A stretch of 64,000 nt of DNA from Chitinophagaceae bacterium UBA4857 (GCA_002399735.1 DHEF01000008.1:21921-85920), one strand, 5' to 3'. Positions 16,481 to 24,803 are shown, counted from the first letter of the stretch. Notes: generated from the sequence alone by a model not told the origin. Program-made: numbers and translations.

Positions 16481-17691
16481 TATCGTCGTTCTTTTTTATC
16501 GTTCTCCGATTTTACCAAATGATACATCATAGTTTGGTTGCCAAAAATGCGGCTGAAACCTTTTACATCATCGCCGGTAAAACCTGTATTCATTTCGCCG
16601 TATTTACCAAACTTACTGTTCATTAAATCGTACGGACTTTCAATGCCAATTATCTGAAAACGATAAGGCAACAATTGTACAAATACTTCACCGGTAACAT
16701 TGCGTTGACTGCTTTCCAAAAAGTTTTCAATGTCACGCATAATAGGATCCAGAATTTGTCCTTCGTGCAACCAGTTACCATAAAACTGCGCTAACTGATC
16801 TTTCCAGTTTAACTGCCATTTGGTAAGCACATGTTTTTCCAATGCATGGTGTGCTTTTAAAATAACCATTGGCGCCGCTGCTTCAAAACCCACACGGCCT
16901 TTTATACCAATGATAGTATCGCCAACATGTATATCGCGGCCAATACCAAAAGGACCAGCCAATGTTTGCAAATATTGAATTGCTTTTGCCGGATGATCGA
17001 AGGCTTTGTTGTTTACGCCAATCAATTCGCCTTGTTCGAAAGTTAGTTTAACTTCTTCGGCAGCAGATTTTGTTACCTGAGTTGGCCATGCTTCTTCGGG
17101 CAAAATGCCTTTAGATGATAATGTTTCTCTGCCTCCAACACTGGTACCCCATAAGCCTTTGTTGATAGAGTATGCCGCTTTTTCAAAATTCATATCAACA
17201 CCCTTACTTTTCAGGTAGGCTATTTCTTCTTCGCGGCTTAATTTTAAATCACGGATGGGTGTAATAATTTCTACACCGGGTATCATGATATTAAAAACCA
17301 TATCGAAACGAACCTGATCGTTACCGGCACCGGTACTGCCATGTGCTACGGCATCGGCTCCGATTTCCTCGGCATAAGATGCAATGTGTAAAGCCTGACT
17401 TAAACGCTCGGCTGATACACTTAGCGGATAAGTATTGTTTTTTAATACATTGCCGTAAATGAGAAACTTAATAATGCTATCGTAATAACTTTTAACCGCA
17501 TCTACCGCTTTGTGCGATTTTACACCTAAACGATACGCATGTTTTTCTATCTGTTGTAACTCATCGGCAGTAAAACCACCGGTGTTCACTATAATGCTAT
17601 GTACTTCGTAACCTAATTCTTCGGTAAAATATTTAACGCAATAAGATGTATCTAATCCGCCACTAAAACCTAAAACAATTTTTTTACTCAT
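16480..17691 (-). CDS. argG: Argininosuccinate synthase
   Basis: 403 residues; joins citrulline and aspartate using ATP. N-terminal KIVLGFSGGLDTSYCVKYF holds the SGGLDTS P-loop-like ATP signature, followed by GSTGAGNDQVRFD and the KGLWGTSVGG segment. The length is at the family norm. The gene lies 15 nt after the GNAT gene and is followed by a repeat-filled gap. The ATG at 17691 is the first in frame. Cytoplasmic. Confidence 0.96.
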   Translation of the reverse strand: MSKKIVLGFSGGLDTSYCVKYFTEELGYEVHSIIVNTGGFTADELQQIEKHAYRLGVKSHKAVDAVKSYYDSIIKFLIYGNVLKNNTYPLSVSAERLSQALHIASYAEEIGADAVAHGSTGAGNDQVRFDMVFNIMIPGVEIITPIRDLKLSREEEIAYLKSKGVDMNFEKAAYSINKGLWGTSVGGRETLSSKGILPEEAWPTQVTKSAAEEVKLTFEQGELIGVNNKAFDHPAKAIQYLQTLAGPFGIGRDIHVGDTIIGIKGRVGFEAAAPMVILKAHHALEKHVLTKWQLNWKDQLAQFYGNWLHEGQILDPIMRDIENFLESSQRNVTGEVFVQLLPYRFQIIGIESPYDLMNSKFGKYGEMNTGFTGDDVKGFSRIFGNQTMMYHLVKSENDKKERR

Positions 17692-17706
17692 GTCAGTTTA
17701 AAAAAA

Positions 17707-18417
17707 TTAAAAATTGAAAACAAAATGTAATAATGATTTTAATTTGCTACCGCTACCCGGCTTGTTATCTTTTTTACGAAAAGGTTTTAACAACTTCCAT
17801 TGTTTAAACCGCAATAAACGTTCAAAGCTTTTTTTATTTTCTTCAAAATAAGCCTTGGTTTCTTCGGGCTCGTAATGGTCTTTAGGATCAAATAACATGG
17901 CCGTACACATGCAGTTTTTACGCTCTTTGCTCATCAAAATCTGGTAGTTAACACAGCTTTTACAACCAGCCCAAAAAGCTTCGTCTTGTGTAAGTTCCGA
18001 GTAAGTTACGGGTTCGTAGCCAAGATCGCTGTTAATTTTCATAACCGCTAAACCGGTAGTTAAGCCAAATATTTTAGCGTTGGGGTATTTTTTGCGACTA
18101 AGCTCAAATATCTTTTCCTTAATACGTTTGGCAACACCTGTTTTGCGGTAAGCCGGAGCTACAATTAAACCCGAGTTGGCAACATATTGCTCATGGCTCC
18201 AGGTTTCAATATAACAAAAGCCTACCCAATCGCCTTTATCCGTAAAAGCAATAACGGCCTTGCCTTCATCCATTTTGGTAGCTACATATTCCGGCGAACG
18301 TTTGGCAATACCTGTACCACGGGCTGCGGCAGAGGAAGCCATTTCATCGGTTATGATGGTAGCAAATAATTTGTCGTCGGGGTTAGCAACCCGAACAACG
18401 ATTGCTTGATTATCCAC
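17707..18417 (-). CDS. GNAT acetyltransferase, probable N-acylglutamate synthase
   Basis: 236 residues, GTG start at 18417. The GNAT fold is clear: VANSGLIVAPAYRKTGVAKRIKEKIFELSRK is beta4 plus the R/Q-x-x-G-x-G/A acetyl-CoA loop. Being the first gene of an arginine operon that otherwise lacks argA and argJ, it is the best candidate for N-acetyl- or N-succinylglutamate synthase. Unusual for a plain GNAT, the C-terminal part has a Cys cluster (GCKSCVNYQ ... KNCMCTAMLFDP), which could bind metal, and a basic tail (KPFRKKDNK). The assignment rests on context plus fold, not on a known signature. Confidence 0.8.
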   Translation of the reverse strand: MDNQAIVVRVANPDDKLFATIITDEMASSAAARGTGIAKRSPEYVATKMDEGKAVIAFTDKGDWVGFCYIETWSHEQYVANSGLIVAPAYRKTGVAKRIKEKIFELSRKKYPNAKIFGLTTGLAVMKINSDLGYEPVTYSELTQDEAFWAGCKSCVNYQILMSKERKNCMCTAMLFDPKDHYEPEETKAYFEENKKSFERLLRFKQWKLLKPFRKKDNKPGSGSKLKSLLHFVFNF

Positions 18418-18479
18418 TTTGAAAAAGAATTAAAGATAGTAGGGATTACCAGTCCTATTAGGTTTTCGGAGATTTTTCA

Positions 18480-18515
18480 CTGACAGGGACCTGGGTAAAT
18501 GGTTCGTCCTGTCAG
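18480..18515 (-). promoter_or_regulatory. Hairpin at the end of the arg leader ORF
   Basis: CTGACAGG (18480-18487) and CCTGTCAG (18508-18515) form an 8-bp perfect stem, extendable by GAC/GTC past a one-base bulge. The stop codon of the upstream 40-codon ORF lies within the 5' arm on the transcript, so a terminating ribosome would cover it. No T run follows, so it is not a simple terminator. Candidate attenuator or start-site control for the GNAT gene. Confidence 0.5.
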
Positions 18516-18634
18516 GATATGCGTCGGCACTGGGGGCGGCAATACATAAATACATCATACCCTACGGCATAAACTCCCGTAGTAATGGCTGCATGAAAAG
18601 CAACTTGTTTTGTATGTGTAAGAATATTGCTCAT
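18512..18634 (-). CDS. Candidate arginine leader peptide
   Basis: A 40-residue ORF beginning MSNILTHTKQ, 24 nt downstream of a -7 promoter box and 95 nt before the first arg gene. Its last ten residues are YCRPQCRRIS, with Arg at 33, 37 and 38, all encoded by CGC/CGA codons. The stop codon lies in a hairpin. This is the arrangement expected of an amino-acid attenuator leader peptide, although three Arg codons are fewer than classical leaders show and the two Cys are unexplained. It could instead be a small protein or chance; no homologues could be searched. Confidence 0.45.
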   Translation of the reverse strand: MSNILTHTKQVAFHAAITTGVYAVGYDVFMYCRPQCRRIS

Positions 18635-18664
18635 TTGTTTAATTACTTCATGTAATTTCGGGTA

Positions 18665-18672
18665 CAAATGTA
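18665..18672 (-). promoter_or_regulatory. -7 promoter box of the arginine operon
   Basis: TACATTTG on the minus strand fits the Bacteroidota TAnnTTTG -7 box; a start point near 18658 would place the leader ORF first on the transcript. No good -33 TTTG at the right distance. Confidence 0.5.
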
Positions 18673-18722
18673 TAAACAAATTTGAGTAATCAGCATAAAT
18701 TTTTTGTTATAAATATTTTATC

Positions 18723-19157
18723 ATGGAAACAGCGCAAACCAGCGGCAAATCAAGGTTTAGTGGTTTTAAAAAAATCTTGCTAACGTTTGTTATTTTATTG
18801 GTGTTAATATTGGCCGGTTATGTGTACTGGAAATTTTATTATCCGCTAACCAGCGAGGGTGTAAAATCGGGTTACCTGAACTTTGCGGTTAAAAAAGGGC
18901 AAATATTTAAAACCTACGAAGGCAAGTTAATTCAGGAGGGTATACGTAGTAAAACTGCCGGTGCTATACAAAGCAACGAGTTTGAATTTTCGATAAAAGA
19001 CAAGCGCATTTACGACATACTTAAATTAAACAGCGGCAAGTATTTTGATTTGCGCTATAAAGAATACAATGGCGTACTACCCTGGCGTGGCAATACTGTT
19101 TACATTGTGGATAGTATTATGGGTATGCGTGATGTGGAAAGAGGCAGTTTACCTTAA
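18723..19157 (+). CDS. Conserved single-pass membrane protein, function unknown
   Basis: 144 residues: a short cytoplasmic N-terminus, one membrane helix (about 18-37, ILLTFVILLVLILAGYVYWKFYY), then a periplasmic domain with FKTYEGKLIQEGIRS, NEFEFSIKDKRIYD and ALPWRG-like (VLPWRGNTVYIV) motifs. I recall near-identical layouts in many Bacteroidota that databases often label 6-phosphogluconate dehydrogenase; nothing here supports that enzyme. It is divergent from the arginine operon and probably has its own promoter in the shared 300-nt region. Transcription can end at the hairpin at 19378-19415. Confidence 0.75.
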   Translation: METAQTSGKSRFSGFKKILLTFVILLVLILAGYVYWKFYYPLTSEGVKSGYLNFAVKKGQIFKTYEGKLIQEGIRSKTAGAIQSNEFEFSIKDKRIYDILKLNSGKYFDLRYKEYNGVLPWRGNTVYIVDSIMGMRDVERGSLP

Positions 19158-19174
19158 TAGGAAATAGGTATTTG

Positions 19175-19345
19175 TTTACCAGCTGCAGTGCCCTGATTGA
19201 GCTTTACTTGCGACGCTCCGTTCTGCTGCATTAACGCTAGGCATCAATGCGGCTAATCCAATAACTAATATCAAATTAATTCTATTGGGCATTTCGCAGC
19301 ATCCCGAATTTATTTCGGGAAACAAGTAGTACTATTGAACAATAG
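19175..19345. repeat. Family A repeat, long form
   Basis: ACCAGCTGC, CCTGATTGAGCTTTACTTGC, GACGCTCCGTTCTGCTGCAT, CATCAATGCGGCTAATCCAA, CAAATTAATTCTATTGGGCA and a TCCCGAA...TTCGGGA hairpin, in the same order as the copy near 37.6 kb. Confidence 0.8.
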
Positions 19346-19377
19346 GCGCAGTAATACTTTAAGTCAAAACATTTTAT

Positions 19378-19415
19378 AAAACGAACGCCGACTATAAAGT
19401 CGGTGTTCGTTTTTA
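19378..19415. terminator. Bidirectional terminator
   Basis: ACGAACGCCGAC/GTCGGTGTTCGT stem (one G-T pair) flanked by A and T runs; lies between the 18723 gene and the converging qorB. Confidence 0.85.
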
Positions 19416-19443
19416 TTGATTGTAAATAAAACGTTTATGCTTT

Positions 19444-20298
19444 TTATTTAACCTGCGCCAAGGCTTCGGCAATAGTTGTTGCCGCGGGTGTAGTAGGTGT
19501 ACCTATTAAGCTAGATAATTGGTGTCCATTATCAAATAAATCTCCCTTTTCAGTGCCTATATGAAAACCTGCTACAAATTGGGCAACACCAGCTGGCAAT
19601 CCTGCTTGTTCCAATATATTAGCATATTCACTATTTGATACGTTGTGATAAGGAATATTGTTTCCTGTTTGTTTAGAAATTTCGGCAGCGTATTCTGCTA
19701 GGGTATAAGCCTCATCACCGGCTAATTCGTACGTGTTATTTTTGTGATTGTCGCTTAATAAAACGGCTACAGCAGCTTTAGCATAATCTTCACGAGAAGC
19801 AGAAGCTGTTTTTCCTTCGCCGGCACTGCCATATACTGCGCCTGCTGCCAACACACCCGCAATACTTGCAGTGTAATTTTCCGTATACCAGCCATTCCTT
19901 AAAATTGTATAATCAAGGCCAGAAGCTTTTAATATATTTTCTGTTTCCAAATGCTCTGGTGCTAAAGAAAGTGAGGAAGTGTCAGCTTTTAATAAACTTG
20001 TGTAAACAATAGTTTTTACACCCGCTTTTTTTGCAGCTTCAATAACATGTTGGTGCTGCTGCGTACGCTTGCCTACCTCGTTTCCTGATATTAAAAGCAC
20101 TTTATCTACTCCTTGTAAACTTTGCACTAATGTTTCTGGTGAATCATAATCAAAAACTCTTGCTTCAACACCAAACCCTGCTGCCTTTGCGGGGTTACGT
20201 ACAAGGGCTATTATATTTCCCGCATCAGTTTTTGATTTTAATACATTAACTACTATTTGTCCTAACTGTCCGGTTGCACCGGTAATTGCAAGTTTCAT
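19444..20298 (-). CDS. qorB: NmrA-type NAD(P)H:quinone oxidoreductase
   Basis: 284 residues; an atypical short-chain dehydrogenase of the NmrA/QorB (YtfG) kind. N-terminal KLAITGATGQLGQIVV is the GxxGxxG cofactor loop, with VRNPAKA deciding NADP. YTSLLKAD, LRNGWYTENY and the substrate region ENYTASIAGVLAAGAVYGSAGEGKTA fit QorB. It probably reduces quinones or senses redox state. It is transcribed away from an HxlR regulator gene, with two matching operator-like sites between them, as in the qorB/qorR-type pairs of other bacteria. Confidence 0.88.
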   Translation of the reverse strand: MKLAITGATGQLGQIVVNVLKSKTDAGNIIALVRNPAKAAGFGVEARVFDYDSPETLVQSLQGVDKVLLISGNEVGKRTQQHQHVIEAAKKAGVKTIVYTSLLKADTSSLSLAPEHLETENILKASGLDYTILRNGWYTENYTASIAGVLAAGAVYGSAGEGKTASASREDYAKAAVAVLLSDNHKNNTYELAGDEAYTLAEYAAEISKQTGNNIPYHNVSNSEYANILEQAGLPAGVAQFVAGFHIGTEKGDLFDNGHQLSSLIGTPTTPAATTIAEALAQVK

Positions 20299-20352
20299 GA
20301 TTTGTTACTCTTTATTATGTTATTAATATATTTAAGTTACTTTTGTGTAGTA

Positions 20353-20369
20353 ACTAACTTTTAGTAAGT
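20353..20369. promoter_or_regulatory. HxlR operator-like site, qorB side
   Basis: ACTAACTTTTAGTAAGT; the same motif with one extra base occurs inverted at 20422-20439. An AGTTAC...GTAACT palindrome overlaps just upstream. Confidence 0.6.
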
Positions 20370-20421
20370 CAAAGATAAAAAGTAAGTTACTGTAAAACAA
20401 GAGGGTACGTTACAGTGTTTA

Positions 20422-20439
20422 ACTTACCAAAAAGTTAGT
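20422..20439. promoter_or_regulatory. HxlR operator-like site, regulator side
   Basis: ACTTACCAAAAAGTTAGT, the inverted counterpart of 20353-20369, 21 nt before the regulator's ATG; suggests autoregulation. Confidence 0.6.
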
Positions 20440-20460
20440 AATATTAAAAATGAGCGTTTT

Positions 20461-20841
20461 ATGAGCCAGAAAAAAAAGGAATTTTATTTTGCTACTGATA
20501 ATTGTCCGGTTCGGGATGTATTAGATCGCATTGGCGACAAATGGTCGATGCTTGTATTACTGGTTTTAGAAGATGCCGGTGTTATGCGCTTTAACGAGTT
20601 GCATGGTGCTATAGAAAACATTTCTCAAAAAATGTTAACCGTAACGTTAAAAAGCCTGGAAGCTGACGGATTAATTAAACGTACGGTATATGCGCAAATA
20701 CCGCCAAAAGTAGAATATGCATTAACCGTAAGAGGAGAGTCATTAATGCCTCACTTACATAGTTTGGTAGGTTGGGCTAAAAAAAACCTGACAAAGATTG
20801 TGGTTGCCAGGGAACAGTTTGCAAAAGAGAATGCAGCTTAA
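20461..20841 (+). CDS. HxlR-family transcriptional regulator
   Basis: 126 residues, winged helix-turn-helix. The hallmark CPVRDVLDRIGDKWSMLVLLVL is at residues 15-36, with the redox-suspect Cys that HxlR proteins such as YodB and QorR use. MRFNELHGAIENISQKMLTVTLKSLEADGLIKR is the recognition part and TVYAQIPPKVEYALT the wing. It is divergent from qorB and most likely represses both genes until quinones or electrophiles modify the Cys. Confidence 0.9.
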   Translation: MSQKKKEFYFATDNCPVRDVLDRIGDKWSMLVLLVLEDAGVMRFNELHGAIENISQKMLTVTLKSLEADGLIKRTVYAQIPPKVEYALTVRGESLMPHLHSLVGWAKKNLTKIVVAREQFAKENAA

Positions 20842-20885
20842 ATATTATAATCATTGGATGTGATGTATAAATTTTATCAAAGCGT

Positions 20886-21224
20886 TTATTTCACAATACT
20901 CCAAGCCAATAATAATATTGCAAACGTTATTATAACTGTTCCGGTGTATAAATAAATGGGGTATTTATAAAACTGTTTTATCTCATTATAAGTCTTAATA
21001 TATTTATCCGAAAAAGGAAGATCAGCCCTTTTAAGATCACATTTACTACAAATAAGTGTCACCTCTTTCGCGGTTGGAAAAATTGGTATGTAGTACATAT
21101 GAAAATAACAAACAGAAACTAATATGTCTACCTCCTTATCAGCTTCGCAAGCTGGGCACCTGTTTAGTATTGTATCAGTGCCTAAATAAACCCTATCAAT
21201 ACCTCCTTTTGGGAAGAACATCAT
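20886..21224 (-). CDS. Zinc-ribbon membrane protein
   Basis: 112 residues from the ATG at 21224. The N-terminal part holds two Cys pairs, CPAC (about residue 23) and CSKC (about 60), forming a probable zinc ribbon around a hydrophobic stretch (YFHMYYIPIFPTAK). A C-terminal helix (YLYTGTVIITFAILLLAW) anchors it. This zinc-ribbon plus membrane-helix layout is common in small Bacteroidota proteins of unknown role. It lies 17 nt downstream of the S4 protein gene and is probably co-transcribed with it. Confidence 0.7.
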   Translation of the reverse strand: MMFFPKGGIDRVYLGTDTILNRCPACEADKEVDILVSVCYFHMYYIPIFPTAKEVTLICSKCDLKRADLPFSDKYIKTYNEIKQFYKYPIYLYTGTVIITFAILLLAWSIVK

Positions 21225-21241
21225 AAACAAAAATTTCTTTT

Positions 21242-21637
21242 TTACTCATCATCATCACCCATAAACCCATCCAGATCTCGTCTTTCTTTTTTTGTAGGTC
21301 GGCCAATTTTACTCAGTCGTTTACCGGTATGAAAACTGGCTGCCTGAAACTGCATTCTTTCCAATTCTTCCGGCGGGGTTTTATCTTCGTAATATTTTAT
21401 GGCTTCGCTATATGCCTGACGGGTATGTAGTAGGCCAGTTACTCTTATACGCCAGCGTTTGGCTTCGGTTTTTACTTCATACTCATCGCCTACCTGCACG
21501 GTACGGGCAGCTTTTGCAGGTGCATCGTTAAATTTTACTTTATTGCTATCGCATGCCGCAGCCGCAGCCGATCGGGTTTTAAACAACCTGATGCTCCACA
21601 AATATTTATCTAAACGAAGTTTTTCTTTCTCTGCCAT
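21242..21637 (-). CDS. hslR: S4-domain RNA-binding protein, Hsp15-like
   Basis: 131 residues from the ATG at 21637 (an upstream start adds seven residues and is unlikely). LRLDKYLWSIRLFKTRSAAAAAC is the alpha-L S4 RNA-binding motif, followed by KVKFNDAPAKAARTVQVGDEYEV. The charged C-terminal tail (KTPPEELERMQFQA ... GRPTKKERRDLDGF) is the standard Hsp15 ending. Hsp15 rescues stalled 50S subunits carrying peptidyl-tRNA. A TAACTTTG box 19 nt upstream marks the promoter. Confidence 0.88.
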   Translation of the reverse strand: MAEKEKLRLDKYLWSIRLFKTRSAAAAACDSNKVKFNDAPAKAARTVQVGDEYEVKTEAKRWRIRVTGLLHTRQAYSEAIKYYEDKTPPEELERMQFQAASFHTGKRLSKIGRPTKKERRDLDGFMGDDDE

Positions 21638-21655
21638 ATACTTTAAATAACAGCA

Positions 21656-21663
21656 CAAAGTTA
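21656..21663 (-). promoter_or_regulatory. -7 box of hslR
   Basis: TAACTTTG on the minus strand, matching TAnnTTTG, 19 nt upstream of the ATG at 21637. Confidence 0.5.
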
Positions 21664-21693
21664 ACTATTGTTGTCTATTGCTGTATTGCGCCA

Positions 21694-21732
21694 TTATAAC
21701 AAAGGCCGGCTAAATGCCGGCCTTTGTTATAA
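21694..21732. terminator. Strong terminator after the M48-like protease gene
   Basis: 17-bp perfect inverted repeat TTATAACAAAGGCCGGC and complement, with a 5-nt loop. Confidence 0.9.
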
Positions 21733-21741
21733 TCAATCAAT

Positions 21742-22716
21742 TTATTGTGGCACTTCAACTACTGTCCAGTTCTGTGTACGCCTGTTAAACATGACGGTAT
21801 AATCTGTTCCGTGTTGTAATTTAAATACTCTAAAGCCATTATAATACGGCAGTTTTAAATAACCATAATTATAAATCTCAAATTTTATAAACTGGGGTTT
21901 ACCTGCTTCAATTACTAACGATTCGTATTTTTTTCCATCGTCGCTTAACTGAAGCGTTTCGTTTTTATTACTTACTACTGATAATAATATCCAACTGGCA
22001 TCTGTTTGTGGATTAGTATTGGTTCCTGTGTTACCACCTGTATTGGTTGGCGGCGTGGTTGGCTTGGGATAAGTTGGTTGCGGATTGGTTGGCGTTGTGG
22101 GCGTAGTAGGCTTGGGTGTGCTTGGCGTAGTAGGCTGTACTGCAGCTTCGCCTTTTGCCTGATTCCAGCCGCGGGTAATGGCATTAACCCTATCTTTTTT
22201 TGCGGGGTGCGTACTGGTTTGCCTATCGGTACCAATAGCTTGCATAGCAGCAGTTGCTTCCTGTAAGGTAGAGCCTAATTTGTATAAGGTATAGCCCGTA
22301 AAAAAATCTGCTTCCAATTCTTTAGGCACGGTACTACCTGTGCTACTTACCACGTGGTTGTAATAGTGATGGCCAACCTCATGCGCCAATACACTGATAG
22401 AAGCCCACTTAGTTGCAGCATAAGCATCAATATCCTCTAAAAAAACATTATCGTACACAATCCAGCGTACTTTGTTAATAATGGTAGCATACGCATTGCG
22501 AATACCATTCTGCTCTCTAACGCTAAAGTTTTCGCCCCATTTAATACTATCGGCTATACCGGCTATAATACTTTTTGCTTCGTAAACCGATGCAAATGAT
22601 GTACGCAAGGAACGTGGTGGAACTTTAAAACCGCAGCCGGTAGTTTTTTGCGCAAAGGAAATGTTTGTTATACCCAACAGGGCTAACAAGAAAAGAAAGA
22701 AAATGCCTTTTTTCAT
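21742..22716 (-). CDS. Exported zinc metallopeptidase, M48-like
   Basis: 324 residues from the ATG at 22716 (the frame is open upstream but enters repeat-like sequence). Signal peptide to about residue 22 (ITNISFAQ). HEVGHHYYNH at 112-121 is the zinc site; KELEADFF at 132-139 gives the ExxAD third ligand of gluzincins. A Pro/Thr-rich linker (about 200-245, repeated PTTPT) leads to a C-terminal domain of about 70 residues that may bind protein or surface. An unusually long linker for the group. Substrate unknown; the Pro/Thr linker suggests a secreted or surface-exposed enzyme. Confidence 0.75.
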   Translation of the reverse strand: MKKGIFFLFLLALLGITNISFAQKTTGCGFKVPPRSLRTSFASVYEAKSIIAGIADSIKWGENFSVREQNGIRNAYATIINKVRWIVYDNVFLEDIDAYAATKWASISVLAHEVGHHYYNHVVSSTGSTVPKELEADFFTGYTLYKLGSTLQEATAAMQAIGTDRQTSTHPAKKDRVNAITRGWNQAKGEAAVQPTTPSTPKPTTPTTPTNPQPTYPKPTTPPTNTGGNTGTNTNPQTDASWILLSVVSNKNETLQLSDDGKKYESLVIEAGKPQFIKFEIYNYGYLKLPYYNGFRVFKLQHGTDYTVMFNRRTQNWTVVEVPQ

Positions 22717-22867
22717 GTATAAGGTGTTTAAGTTGTTTGGTTGGCTTAGTTGGGCGTGTAAAGGTATAGCGGGAGTTGGCAGAAAGTAAATAAGATGCTG
22801 CATATTTTTTTTACAGCTTAACACCAATAACTTATTGCATTGTAAAACAGAATATTAGTGCTATAGG

Positions 22868-22945
22868 AAATGATGACCAGGGAACAGAACCCTGAACGGA
22901 GCGTCGCAACGTCAGCTCAATCAGGGCTCTGCTGTTGGTCAACAT
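22868..22945. repeat. Family A repeat, variant
   Basis: Contains a CAGGGAACAGAACCCTG hairpin, CGGAGCGTCGCAAC and CAGCTCAATCAGGGCTC, and ends CTGGTCAAC-like; related to the inverted form of the 19.2-kb copy. Confidence 0.55.
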
Positions 22946-22951
22946 AAAAAA

Positions 22952-24316
22952 TTATTCGGCAAAAAACTTATGGAAATAAGGAATGGTTTCTATGCCTTTG
23001 TAATAGTTTTCAATATTATATTTTTCGTTAGGACTGTGCAGGTTGTCGTTATCTAAACCAAAGCCCATGAAAATAATTTTAATACCTAATTCTTTTTCTA
23101 ACAAAGAACAAATAGGAATACTACCGCCACCACGTACAGGTATTGGCGTTTTGCCAAAAGTTGTTTCCAACGCTTTGGATGCTGCCTTGTATCCTTTGCT
23201 GTCAATCGGCGTCATGTAAGGTTCGCCGCCATGGTGTAACTCGGCTTTTACCTCAACACTTGCCGGTGCAATACTGCGGAAATAGTTTAACAATTTTTCA
23301 GTAATTTTTTCTGAGCTTTGGTTAGGCACTAACCTTGCCGATACTTTGGCAAATGCTTTTGAAGGCAATACAGTTTTTGCACCTTCGCCAGTGTAGCCGC
23401 CCCAAATTCCATTTACTTCAATGGTTGGACGAATGCCGGTACGTTCGTAAGTACTGTACCCTTTTTCTCCCCATAATTCTTTTACACCTAACTCATCTTT
23501 ATACTCCTGATCATTATAAGGTGCTTTGTTAATCAACGCTCTTTCTTCATCACTGGCAACCACAACATCATCATAAAAACCGGGGATGGTGATATGGTTA
23601 TTTTCGTCGTGACAACTGGCTATCATTTTAGCTAAAATGGTAATAGGGTTTGCCACTGCTCCACCATAGGTACCGCTATGTAAATCGCGGTTGGCACCGG
23701 TTACCTCAATTTCAATATAACTTAAACCACGTACACCAGTATCAAGGGAAGGGTTCTCCATACTTAACAAAGAACTGTCGCTAATTAAAATAACATCGGC
23801 CTTTAACAGCTCCTTATTGGCAGCAACAAATTTGCCTAAGTTTGGCGATCCTACTTCTTCCTCACCTTCAATTAAAAACTTAATATTGGTGGTCATGGTA
23901 TTGGTTTTTACCAATGTTTCCAATGCTTTTACATGCATGTAAAACTGACCTTTATCATCGGCACTTCCACGGGCAAATACTTTACCGTCTTTAATGGTGG
24001 GATCAAACGGATCGTTATGCCACAACTCCAACGGCTCGGCAGGTTGCACATCGTAGTGGCCATATACCAACACAGTTGGTTTGGCAGGATCAATAATTTT
24101 TTCGCCATACACAACGGGGTGACCATCTGTTGCCATCACTGCTGCTTTGCCCGCACCGGCAGCCAGCAGACTGTCTTTCACCGCCTCGGCACAACGTTGC
24201 ATTTCATTTTTATACTCCGATTTTGCACTAATAGACGGAATACGTAACAAGTCCAGCATTTCATTTAAAAAACGTTCCTTGTTTTCTTCCTGGTATTTTT
24301 TCCAATCTTGTGACAT
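22952..24316 (-). CDS. M20 family dipeptidase
   Basis: 454 residues, cytoplasmic. The metal motifs of the CNDP/PepV branch are all present: YGHYDVQPAEP (first His and Asp), RGSADDKGQFY (bridging Asp), EGEEEVGSPN (general-base Glu), DSSLLS and the final NLHSPNEKYN (last His). A dimerisation insert spans the middle (DLHSGTYGGAVANP). It probably cleaves dipeptides taken up or released by larger peptidases such as the Tricorn-like protease in this window, although the two are not linked in an operon. Single gene, repeats on both sides. Confidence 0.92.
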   Translation of the reverse strand: MSQDWKKYQEENKERFLNEMLDLLRIPSISAKSEYKNEMQRCAEAVKDSLLAAGAGKAAVMATDGHPVVYGEKIIDPAKPTVLVYGHYDVQPAEPLELWHNDPFDPTIKDGKVFARGSADDKGQFYMHVKALETLVKTNTMTTNIKFLIEGEEEVGSPNLGKFVAANKELLKADVILISDSSLLSMENPSLDTGVRGLSYIEIEVTGANRDLHSGTYGGAVANPITILAKMIASCHDENNHITIPGFYDDVVVASDEERALINKAPYNDQEYKDELGVKELWGEKGYSTYERTGIRPTIEVNGIWGGYTGEGAKTVLPSKAFAKVSARLVPNQSSEKITEKLLNYFRSIAPASVEVKAELHHGGEPYMTPIDSKGYKAASKALETTFGKTPIPVRGGGSIPICSLLEKELGIKIIFMGFGLDNDNLHSPNEKYNIENYYKGIETIPYFHKFFAE

Positions 24317-24469
24317 AATATTTACTGATTTGAAATGTAAAAAGATAGGCTGCGAAGATACAGCGTTTTTACAGTTACTACCGAACGTTGATTTATTATA
24401 GTTGATAGAAAGTTAGTAAAGACCGAATCGGGTATTTTTATTTGTTAGTCGGCTGCATTGCTACTATGC

Positions 24470-24660
24470 CCCGAGCCTCTAAAGGGGAATTTGGTTGCGC
24501 ACTCTTCATCGTCCAGTAATTCTATTGGGTATTATGTAAGTTTTCCTACACTATTGGAAAACCTCATTGCCAAATTTTCAAATTAACTAATTGTCAAATT
24601 GTTTTCTGTTGTGTCACTCCTTTCATCGTTCAGTAATTCTATTCAGCATTATGGAAGTGT
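24470..24660. repeat. Repeat mosaic in the 24317-24803 gap
   Basis: The gap holds a CCTCTAAAGGGG repeat, two partial family A blocks (GTCCAGTAATTCTATTGGGT and GTTCAGTAATTCTATTCAGC) and CAAATTTTCAAATTAACTAA-type AT repeats that recur at 24685-24720. An open frame crosses this region into the WG gene but is not believed coding. Confidence 0.6.
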
Positions 24661-24803
24661 CTTATTTTCCACGGCAAACCCAATCATCTAATTTTCAAAT
24701 TGTTTCATTATCAAATTACCCCAATATACCCACCAGCACTGATGCCTTTACCTGCCTTAAAAACTACTTTAGCTTTTTATTTCAAGTGCCAAAAATCTTG
24801 TTT

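Noticed and set aside
18723..19157. 6-phosphogluconate dehydrogenase function
   Set aside because: Such labels exist for similar proteins, but this one has a membrane helix, is only 144 residues and has no nucleotide-binding motif.
22717..22827. N-terminal extension of the M48-like peptidase
   Set aside because: A signal peptide starts cleanly at 22716; the extension is AT-rich leader sequence.
24591..24803. Upstream extension of the WG-repeat protein
   Set aside because: It runs through dispersed repeats; a proper signal peptide begins at 24804.
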